A stretch of DNA of 11,610 nucleotides, taken from contig CANPVW010000251.1 of assembly GCA_947581745.1 (NCBI GenBank), positions 1-11,610 of the forward strand, read 5' to 3'. Positions 5,925-11,610 of the stretch are shown in pieces (within the stretch, counting starts at the first letter, position 1; the number at the start of each line of letters is the position of its first letter). The stretch comes from Candidatus Benthicola azotiphorus. GTDB taxonomy: Bacteria; Gemmatimonadota; Gemmatimonadetes; Palauibacterales; Palauibacteraceae. A program made the translations under genes and the position numbers. The notes below the pieces were generated by a model. That model ran no database searches. It was not told where the DNA came from and saw only the letters and a program-made list of their open reading frames with translations.

Positions 5925-6353
5925 TTGAACAACAGACATCGTGGACCGCCGGTTCCGATGTGCGCGGCGGCGGCCGTGTGCGCTGCGCTCGTCGCCGTCG
6001 CATGCTCCGACGTCACCGCCCCGGACGTCGTGGGCGAATGGGGCGGCCCCCACCTGGCGCTGGTACTCACGGACGCGGGAGGGACACTCGAATACGACTG
6101 CGCCCACGGCACGGTCGAGCCCGGGTGGACGATCAGCTCGGAAGGGCTGCTGACCGCGGCCGGCGAGCACGTGCAGGAACACGGCGGACCGGTGCGGGAG
6201 GGCGAAGACGTGGTGCCGAGGCCCGCCCGCTACGACGGGATCCTGCACGGCGACCACCTGTGGCTCAGCGTCACGCTGACGGACAGCGCCCAGGTGCTGG
6301 GACCGTTCGACCTGGAACGCGGAGAGACCGGACCGGTCTACAAGTGCCTGTAG
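5925..6353 (+). CDS. Small lipoprotein of unknown function, TTG start
   Basis: I place the start at TTG 5925, giving 142 residues, because AGAGAGG (5910-5916) lies eight bases before it and the product begins with a basic stretch, a hydrophobic core and Ala-Val-Ala-Cys (lipid site Cys27). The in-frame GTG at 5883 has no SD and adds 14 polar residues before the signal. The mature part reads as a single small beta domain: GEWGGPHLALVLTDAGGTLEYDCAHG (key points Trp39, Cys59, His61), a Glu-His-Gly-Gly-Pro turn, RYDGILHGDHLWLSVTL, and a final LGPFDLERG ending in Tyr-Lys-Cys-Leu. Cys59 and the penultimate Cys141 probably form a disulfide. The layout is familiar from unnamed small exported proteins of environmental bacteria, but function is unknown. 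Its stop is only 16 bases from the stop of the convergent TolB/TPR gene. Confidence 0.75.
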   Translation: MNNRHRGPPVPMCAAAAVCAALVAVACSDVTAPDVVGEWGGPHLALVLTDAGGTLEYDCAHGTVEPGWTISSEGLLTAAGEHVQEHGGPVREGEDVVPRPARYDGILHGDHLWLSVTLTDSAQVLGPFDLERGETGPVYKCL

Positions 6354-6369
6354 ATCGGGTGGCGGGTCG

Positions 6370-8166
6370 CTACTCGAGCCCGACCTTCGCGAGGAGCTTC
6401 CTGTAGCGGGGATCGGCCTTCAGAGGATCGGCCGAGTGGTCACTCTGCAAAGCGCCTATGCTGCCCGGAGCCTCCTCCGCCGCACGGTCCAGCAGCTCGA
6501 ACGCCTTGTCCAGGTCACCCAGCTCTCCGTACACGATCGCGAACTCCTTGAGGAGGGCCGCTTCCTGCGGAATGTCCGCGAGGACGGCCAGCGCCGAGTC
6601 GCGCTGCCCCGCCTTGGCCCAGGCCCAGGCCAGCCCGAGCTCGTTCAGGGAATCGGTCGGGTCGAGGTCGCGCGCCTTCCGAAAGGCCGCGATGGCCTCC
6701 TGGTTCTGGCCCTGCATGGCCAGACCATATCCCAAATTGTAGTAGGCATACGCCAGGTTGGGCGCCATCTCGATCAGCTTGCGTGATTCCGTGATCGTTC
6801 CCTGCCAGTCCCCCGCCCACCACATCGCATCGCCGAGGGAGGCCCGGGCGTTGGGCGACAGGGGATCCAGCTCCACCGCCCGGCGAGCTTCCCGCACCGC
6901 CTCGTCGTTCCTGTTCAGTTGCAGGAGAAGTCGGGCGTAGCGACGGTGGTCCTCCGCCGAGCCCGGGTTGAGCTCGAGCGCCCGCAGGTTCTCCGCCTCA
7001 GCCTCCTCGTACCTGAGCTCTCGTGTGAGCCACAGGGCCCGCGCCGAATGCGCATCGGACAGGTCCGGGTCGATCTCCAGGGCACGACTGACCGCGTTCT
7101 CCGCCAGGCGGCCGCTCTCCTCGTCGGGAAGCAACCCCTGGGCCCCCATCGTGAGGTACACGGAGGCGAGCAGGGACCAGGCTCGCGCGTATCCAGGATC
7201 GAGCTCCACGGCCTCGGTCAGCAGGTCCCGGGCCTGGTTGAGAGCCTCACCGCGGGCCGCGGCGGAGAAGATCACGTATCGGGCCCGCGAGTACAGGTCC
7301 AGCGCCTCCGTGCTCTCGGTCGGATGGGCCTCGATCCGGGCCTCTTCCTCCGGACTGAGCCTCGCCTGCAGCGCCCCCGCGATCTGCTTCGCGAGATCGG
7401 ACTGGATGGCGAACACGTTCGCGGCCGTGAGCTCCTCGTCGTACGTCTCGGCCCACAGGTGACGATCGGTCGCCGCTTCGATGAGCTGCACGTTGACACG
7501 CACGCGGTTCCCCGCCCTCTGGATGCCTCCCTCGAGGATGGTCGCCACTCCGAGCTCGCTCGCGATTTCGGGGATGGACTTGGTCGTGCCTGCGTACTGC
7601 ATCACCGAGGTACGTGAGATCACCGTGAGCGAGTCGATCTTCGAGAGCTGGGTGAGAATGTCATCGTGCATCCCCTCCGAGAAGTACTCGTCCTGCTTGT
7701 CCTCGCTGCGGGTGGCGAACGGGAGAACGGCCACCGAGCGAAGGTCCCTGGCTGGGCTCGTGTCGGTCGAGGCGACCGCCCCGACGGTATCGCCCGACGC
7801 GCGCTCCGCCCGTCCCGGCCCGAGCAACATCCAGCCCGTGACGAGCACGCCCCACAGGGCCATGGCGGCCAGGCCGCCCGTGATCGCGTTGCGCCACGTG
7901 AACATCTGCCGGGGGGCACTCGGCGTTCCGCGTACCGCGGCCGCCGCGGCGCCGGAATCGGGGGACCGCTTGCCCACACCATTCAGGTACGCCGTAACGC
8001 CCACGATCGGGAGGCCGATGATCAGGAGGATGAGGGCGAGGCTGAACACCCACGGCGGCAGGCCGGCGTTCTGCGCCAGCACGTCCACCACCTGGAGGAC
8101 TACCCACGAACCGGCCGCGTACAGTCCGAGCGCCTTCCACAGGGTGCTCTTGTGCGTGAGGCTCAT
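6370..8166 (-). CDS. Membrane-anchored TolB-like/TPR protein (paralogue 2)
   Basis: A 598-residue protein, second gene of a tandem pair. Two hydrophobic segments (about residues 13-31 and 40-61) separated by a Leu-Pro-Pro turn form the N-terminal module common in TPR and adenylate-cyclase-associated membrane proteins. A basic loop and a third segment (about 95-116) follow, so by the positive-inside rule the C-terminal part should be periplasmic. Residues about 144-270 match the TolB N-terminal-like (COG5616, FlgO-type) domain: SVAVLPF, GMHDDILTQLSKIDSLTVISR, ELGVATILEGGIQR, RVRVNVQLIEA and HLWAETYD. TPR-type helices fill about 310-565, with recurring Ala-x-x-x-Asp-Pro repeat ends. Homologues often carry a DNA-binding, kinase or cyclase domain at the N-terminus; none is here. 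Role probably assembly or scaffolding at the envelope. GTG at 8172 is an alternative start; ATG 8166 matches the paralogue. No good SD. Confidence 0.85.
   Translation of the reverse strand: MSLTHKSTLWKALGLYAAGSWVVLQVVDVLAQNAGLPPWVFSLALILLIIGLPIVGVTAYLNGVGKRSPDSGAAAAAVRGTPSAPRQMFTWRNAITGGLAAMALWGVLVTGWMLLGPGRAERASGDTVGAVASTDTSPARDLRSVAVLPFATRSEDKQDEYFSEGMHDDILTQLSKIDSLTVISRTSVMQYAGTTKSIPEIASELGVATILEGGIQRAGNRVRVNVQLIEAATDRHLWAETYDEELTAANVFAIQSDLAKQIAGALQARLSPEEEARIEAHPTESTEALDLYSRARYVIFSAAARGEALNQARDLLTEAVELDPGYARAWSLLASVYLTMGAQGLLPDEESGRLAENAVSRALEIDPDLSDAHSARALWLTRELRYEEAEAENLRALELNPGSAEDHRRYARLLLQLNRNDEAVREARRAVELDPLSPNARASLGDAMWWAGDWQGTITESRKLIEMAPNLAYAYYNLGYGLAMQGQNQEAIAAFRKARDLDPTDSLNELGLAWAWAKAGQRDSALAVLADIPQEAALLKEFAIVYGELGDLDKAFELLDRAAEEAPGSIGALQSDHSADPLKADPRYRKLLAKVGLE
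7374..7661 (-). repeat. Direct repeat copy A (TolB-like domain of paralogue 2)
   Basis: This segment encodes the TolB-like domain of the downstream paralogue and is highly similar in DNA as well as protein to the segment near 9214-9501. Long identical runs are visible, for example around the codons for the Ala-Asn-Val-Phe-Ala-Ile-Gln stretch. By eye about 88 of 96 encoded residues match. Boundaries are approximate. Confidence 0.7.
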
Positions 8167-8205
8167 CGTCACACTCGGGACTTCGCCCGGGGTCGCGCTT
8201 CCACG

Positions 8206-10014
8206 CTACTCCACCCCGGCCCGTTCGAGGGCCCGCTGATACCGCGGGTCGGCCTTGAGCGGATCGGCCGTCGGGTCGGAAGTGAACTGGCGCATGAGCT
8301 GGGGCGCCTCCTCGACAAGGCGATCGATGTATTCGAAGGCCGTGTCCAGGTCGCCGAGCGCGCCGTAGACGATCGCGATCTCCTTCAGGTTGTCGCCGTC
8401 CTCCGGCACGCCGACCAACGCCGCGAGGGCCGAGTCCCGCTCGCCCGCGAGCGCCCATCCCCATGCGAGCGCCGTGGCGTAGCTGGCCTGCGAGGGGTCG
8501 ATCTCGTGCGCCTTCTTGAAAGCCTGGATCGCCTCGCCATACCGGCCCAGCATGGCAAGAGCGTATGCCGCGTTGTAATGCGCACCGGCGACTCTCGGCT
8601 CCATCTCGATCACGCGCCGGGCCTCCGCCAGCGATTCCTCGTAGTCACCCGCATAGAACAGTCGGTCTGCCAGGGTTATGCGCCAGCGCAAGTCCATCGG
8701 ATCCAGCTCGAGGGCTCGCCTCGTCTCCGCCACAGCCTCCTCATCCCGGCCCATCGCGTTGAGCAGGTTGCTGTACCGGATGTGCATCACCGACGAACCC
8801 GGATTGAGCTCCAGCGCCTTGAGGAGCTCGTCCTCCGCTTCCTCCGGCCGTCCCCTGTCGAACCACAGCAGCAGGCCGCGCCTCGAGTGTGCCTCCGCCA
8901 GGTCCGGGTCCAGGGCCAGAGCCCTGTCCACGGCCTCCCAGGCCATTCGGCTGCCCTCCGCCAGGGAGTAGATCCCCCGCGATGACAGATTCTGGTATGT
9001 ATCGGCCAGCCCGACCCAGGCCGCTGCGTAGGTGGAGTCGGCCGCGACCGCCGCCTCGTAGAGGTCTCTCGCCTCCTCCATGCCTTCCGTCGTGTTGCCA
9101 CGGACGCCCCAGTAGACGTACTGCCCGCGCGAGTAGAGGTCGTACGCCTCGAGACTCTCGGTGGGCTTCGCGTCGATGCGCGCTTCGATCTCCGGGGCGA
9201 GCTTCGCCTTCAGCGCTCCCGCGATCTTCTTCGCGAGGTCGCTCTGGATCGCGAACACGTTCGCGGCCGTAAGCTCCTCGTCATAAGTCTCGGCCCACAG
9301 GTGTCGGTCGGTCGAGGCTTCGATGAGCTGCACGTTCACCCGCACCCGGTCGCCGGAACGCTGGATGCCGCCCTCCAGGATCGTGGCCACGCCGAGCTCG
9401 CGCGCGATCTCCGGGATCGGCTTGGTGGTGCCCGCGTACTGCATCACGGAGGTGCGGGAGATGACGGTGAGAGAGTCGATCTTCGAAAGCTGGGTGAGCA
9501 CGTCGTCCTGCATTCCGTCCGCGAAGATGACCGCGTCCTCGTCTCCCTCGCGGGCGCGGGTCGTGAACGGGAGGACGGCCACGGAGCGGAGGTCCGATGG
9601 CGACGCGACGTCCGCCGCGGCCGCCGGGCTCCCGTCGGTCGCCCCGCGGCTCGGGCCGGGGCCGAAGAACAGCCAGCCCGTCACCAGCACCCCCCACAGG
9701 GCCATCGCTCCGATTCCGCCGCCGATCGCGTTCTTCCACGTGAAGAGCCCGAGCGTTCCGGTCCGGGCGCCGCGCGTACCGGCGGCGGCGCTGGCGGCCT
9801 TCGCTTCCGTCCGCCCGCCCAGCCCATGCAGATAGGCCGTCGCGCCGACGATCGGGAGGCCGATGATCAGTAGAATGAGGGCGAGATTGAACACCCAGCC
9901 GGGGAGGTCCGCGTTCTGCGCGAGGACGTCCACGACCTGCAACACGACCCAGGAGCCGGCCGCGTACAGGCCGAGCACCTTCCACAGGCTGTTCTTGTGC
10001 GTCGTATTCGCCAT
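8206..10014 (-). CDS. Membrane-anchored TolB-like/TPR protein (paralogue 1)
   Basis: A 602-residue protein and the promoter-proximal gene of the pair; its stop is 39 bases before the ATG of paralogue 2. It has the same plan: two N-terminal membrane segments (about 14-32 and 41-62), an Ala/Arg/Lys-rich cytosolic loop, a third segment (about 97-117), a low-complexity Ala/Pro/Ser linker, a TolB N-terminal-like domain (about 144-272; SVAVLPF, GMQDDVLTQLSKIDSL, ELGVATILEGGIQR, HLWAETYDEELTAANVF) and TPRs from about 290 to 570. Both paralogues end with Ala-Asp-Pro-Leu-Lys-Ala-Asp-Pro-Arg-Tyr. The TPR part differs far more from paralogue 2 than the TolB-like part does, suggesting different protein partners for a shared membrane/TolB-like core. 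The ATG at 10014 lacks a clear SD (minus strand reads CACGAGCTTT before it). It shares a 208-bp divergent region with the serine hydrolase gene. Confidence 0.86.
   Translation of the reverse strand: MANTTHKNSLWKVLGLYAAGSWVVLQVVDVLAQNADLPGWVFNLALILLIIGLPIVGATAYLHGLGGRTEAKAASAAAGTRGARTGTLGLFTWKNAIGGGIGAMALWGVLVTGWLFFGPGPSRGATDGSPAAAADVASPSDLRSVAVLPFTTRAREGDEDAVIFADGMQDDVLTQLSKIDSLTVISRTSVMQYAGTTKPIPEIARELGVATILEGGIQRSGDRVRVNVQLIEASTDRHLWAETYDEELTAANVFAIQSDLAKKIAGALKAKLAPEIEARIDAKPTESLEAYDLYSRGQYVYWGVRGNTTEGMEEARDLYEAAVAADSTYAAAWVGLADTYQNLSSRGIYSLAEGSRMAWEAVDRALALDPDLAEAHSRRGLLLWFDRGRPEEAEDELLKALELNPGSSVMHIRYSNLLNAMGRDEEAVAETRRALELDPMDLRWRITLADRLFYAGDYEESLAEARRVIEMEPRVAGAHYNAAYALAMLGRYGEAIQAFKKAHEIDPSQASYATALAWGWALAGERDSALAALVGVPEDGDNLKEIAIVYGALGDLDTAFEYIDRLVEEAPQLMRQFTSDPTADPLKADPRYQRALERAGVE
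9214..9501 (-). repeat. Direct repeat copy B (TolB-like domain of paralogue 1)
   Basis: Partner of the segment near 7374-7661, about 1.84 kb apart and in the same orientation. The two copies could recombine to delete or fuse the genes in frame. Boundaries are approximate because similarity declines gradually. Confidence 0.7.
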
Positions 10015-10164
10015 AAAGCTCGTGTTCGAGAGGGCGCCTCGTCCGCGACGCAGGCGTGATCGAAGATCGCGCCGGGCCCCGGTGCGGGCAAGGTGAATGC
10101 CAGGACCGCTTCAGCGCCGCTTCCTCGACCTGTCCGGGCGGCGCAGGATCGCTTACACATGGAA

Positions 10165-10183
10165 GCGGACCCGGGCCGTCCGC
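10165..10183. repeat. Small inverted repeat in the divergent promoter region
   Basis: GCGGAC (10165-10170) and GTCCGC (10178-10183) flank a 7-base centre, 40-58 bases upstream of the serine hydrolase ATG. It has no T-run and is short for a G+C-rich genome; it may be an operator or leader hairpin or chance. The rest of the 208-bp gap (10015-10222) shows no convincing -35/-10 pair on either strand. Confidence 0.25.
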
Positions 10184-10212
10184 GGTCCCGGAAGTCGGGG
10201 AGGAAGATGAAG

Positions 10213-10217
10213 GGAGG
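10213..10217 (+). promoter_or_regulatory. Shine-Dalgarno of the serine hydrolase gene
   Basis: GGAGG within AAGGGAGGTCAGC, five bases before ATG at 10223. It decides this start and contrasts with the weak leader of the divergent paralogue at 10014. Confidence 0.85.
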
Positions 10218-10222
10218 TCAGC

Positions 10223-11610
10223 ATGCTCGGACCGGTCCGCAGCGTGACGGTCGCGCTGATTGCCGGAGCGCTTGTCGCATGCAGCGGGCCACGGCCCGCT
10301 GCCGAGAACGGCGAGCCGCGCCCCGACCTGCCCCTGGCCGCGGGACCCGAAGCGCAGCGGCTCGACGGGGAGGTGCGCGACTATCTCGCTCCACTCGTCG
10401 AGGCCGGCAGGCTGAGCGGCAACGTACTCGTCGGGACGCGCGACTCGATCCTCGTCCTTCAATCCTACGGGCTGGCCGACGCCGGGACCGCGACACCCAA
10501 CGACGCCGACACGCGCTTCATCATCGCGTCCATCACGAAGACGTTCACGTCGGCCGCAATCCTCACACTGGTGGCTGACGGCCGGGTGGATCTCGACGAT
10601 CCGCTCGCCCGCTTCGCGCCCGACTTTCCCCGCGCCGACGAGATCACGATCCGGCAGCTGCTGCTCCACGAGTCGGGGGTCGGGGATCCCGATCCACTGG
10701 ACTGGTTCGAGTCTCCGGAGTCCCCGATCTCCCTGGAGGAGCTGGTCGACAGGATCGCGGAGCGTCCCTTCCTGTTCGATCCCGGCACGGACGAGGCATA
10801 CAGCAACGCGGGGTACGCCCTGCTGGCCCGGGTCATCGAGCGGGCGAGCGGTCAGCCTTACGGCGAGTACCTTCGGACGGCGCTGTTCGACCCGCTGGGC
10901 ATGTCGGGAAGCGGGCTGTTTCTCGTCCCGGGCCCGGCGCCCGGGCGGGCGACGGGCTACCTGCCGGCGCCACCACCGGAGAACCGGGTCGTGACGATGG
11001 ATGTCGACCTCGGTCTCGCGACCGGAAGCGGCGCCCTCTCCTCCACCGCCCCCGACCTGTGGCGATGGGCCCGCGCCGTAGCCGACGAGCGCCTGTATTC
11101 GTGGAAGACGCTGGAGTGGCCCTACGGGTGGGGACGGGAGGAAATCGGCGAGCACGAGGGAATCGAACAGACGGGCGCCCTTCCGGGATTCATGTCGAAC
11201 CTGCTCGTCTTCCCGGACGCCGACCGTTTCGTGGTCCTGCTGCTGAACCAGGAGTACGGCGGCTGGATCGATCTCGGACTGGGCGTGGCCGCGCTGGCGC
11301 TCGGTGAGGACCCCGGCCCGATCGACCTTCCGCGGGGGATCGAGCTGGACGTCGCGGGAGCCGGCCGGTTCGTGGGACGATACACGGACGGCGAGCAGCC
11401 CATCCGCCTGGCCCTCGAAGACGGCGACCTGTGGCTTCACTGGGGCGACTGGCCGATCTCCAAGTACCTGCAGCCGATCGGACCCGCGACGTTCGCGGTT
11501 CCCTCGGACCGGGGCCGGATCCGCTTCGAGGACCCGGCCGCTGACGGGAGGTTCCAGACGATGGTGTGGGACTTTGGCGAAGGCGCGATGACCTTCGAGC
11601 GGACGGAGCA
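10223..11610 (+). CDS. Serine beta-lactamase/PBP4-class lipoprotein hydrolase, 3'-truncated
   Basis: The frame runs from ATG 10223 to the right edge without a stop (462 codons seen). GGAGG at 10213-10217, five bases before ATG, fixes the start. A short signal ends Leu-Val-Ala-Cys, so Cys20 is lipidated. Residues about 45-345 are the class C beta-lactamase/D-alanyl-D-alanine carboxypeptidase-like (Beta-lactamase, PF00144) domain: Ser103-Ile-Thr-Lys106 is the SxxK nucleophile motif, Tyr193-Ser-Asn195 the YxN motif, and ITIRQLLLHESGV and YSNAGYALLARVIE are standard. The third motif, normally Lys/His-Thr-Gly before Gly-x-Pro-Gly, reads Gln316-Thr-Gly318 ahead of Ala-Leu-Pro-Gly-Phe. After about residue 360 a beta-rich C-terminal domain begins (Arg-Phe-Val-Gly-Arg-Tyr). 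Such proteins act on D-amino-acid peptides or esters; resistance to beta-lactams should not be assumed. Divergent from the TolB/TPR pair. Confidence 0.9.
   Translation, partial: MLGPVRSVTVALIAGALVACSGPRPAAENGEPRPDLPLAAGPEAQRLDGEVRDYLAPLVEAGRLSGNVLVGTRDSILVLQSYGLADAGTATPNDADTRFIIASITKTFTSAAILTLVADGRVDLDDPLARFAPDFPRADEITIRQLLLHESGVGDPDPLDWFESPESPISLEELVDRIAERPFLFDPGTDEAYSNAGYALLARVIERASGQPYGEYLRTALFDPLGMSGSGLFLVPGPAPGRATGYLPAPPPENRVVTMDVDLGLATGSGALSSTAPDLWRWARAVADERLYSWKTLEWPYGWGREEIGEHEGIEQTGALPGFMSNLLVFPDADRFVVLLLNQEYGGWIDLGLGVAALALGEDPGPIDLPRGIELDVAGAGRFVGRYTDGEQPIRLALEDGDLWLHWGDWPISKYLQPIGPATFAVPSDRGRIRFEDPAADGRFQTMVWDFGEGAMTFERTE

Noticed and set aside
7666..8985. A 439-codon plus-strand open frame spanning the junction of the TolB/TPR pair
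   Set aside because: Its product is Arg-rich with no recognisable motif and no SD, and it runs antisense across two well-supported genes.
9281..11440. A very long (719-codon) minus-strand open frame
   Set aside because: It is antisense to the serine hydrolase and out of frame with the TolB/TPR paralogue; its translation is low-complexity Arg/Gly/Pro/Ala, as expected for a shadow of G+C-rich genes. The genes it overlaps have clear family motifs.
1..11610. A defence island, biosynthetic cluster, CRISPR array or mobile element
   Set aside because: No nuclease, methyltransferase, transposase, integrase, spaced repeats, carrier-protein enzymes or phage-type genes are visible on either strand.

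Overview
The window is about two-thirds G+C by eye and shows strong third-position G/C bias, densely packed genes, many Shine-Dalgarno (SD)-led lipoprotein genes and a pair of membrane-anchored TolB-like/TPR proteins. This resembles an uncultured Gemmatimonadota-type bacterium or a similar high-GC soil or marine lineage. That assignment is inference from protein style; there is no rRNA or other marker gene. I see no tRNA, CRISPR array, insertion sequence, integrase or phage gene, and no intergenic gap exceeds about 210 bases.

Layout. (1) At 2-997 (+) lies the C-terminal part of a multi-pass DUF2339-like membrane protein, cut by the left edge; it converges on the next gene across a 16-bp hairpin. 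(2) Two minus-strand lipoprotein genes, 2242-1682 and 1648-1097, lie 33 nt apart and are probably co-transcribed: a beta-rich unknown protein, then an NTF2/DUF4440-like protein. (3) A minus-strand gene at 3220-2444 encodes a secreted protein made of two copies of an unrecognised ~118-residue domain; a good intrinsic terminator follows it. (4) Two plus-strand genes follow: a stand-alone GGQ release-factor-like protein (3422-3802) and a ChaN/Tiki-like exported protein (3885-4970). Both have -10-like boxes only 5-6 nt before the ATG and no SD, so both may be leaderless. (5) A minus-strand two-domain beta lipoprotein (5778-5032) is divergent from a small plus-strand lipoprotein (5925-6353). (6) Two tandem minus-strand paralogues, 10014-8206 and 8166-6370, carry three membrane segments, a TolB N-terminal-like (FlgO-type) domain and TPRs. 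(7) Divergent from them is a serine beta-lactamase/PBP4-class lipoprotein, 10223 onward, cut by the right edge.

Taken together, all but one of the ten genes appear to encode envelope or exported proteins; the exception is the release-factor-like protein. The only strong multi-gene unit is the TolB/TPR pair. I do not see convincing evidence of a defence system, biosynthetic cluster or other defined new system. The most unusual items are the duplicated four-cysteine secreted protein and the paralogue pair, whose TolB-like domains are nearly identical while their TPR parts have diverged.
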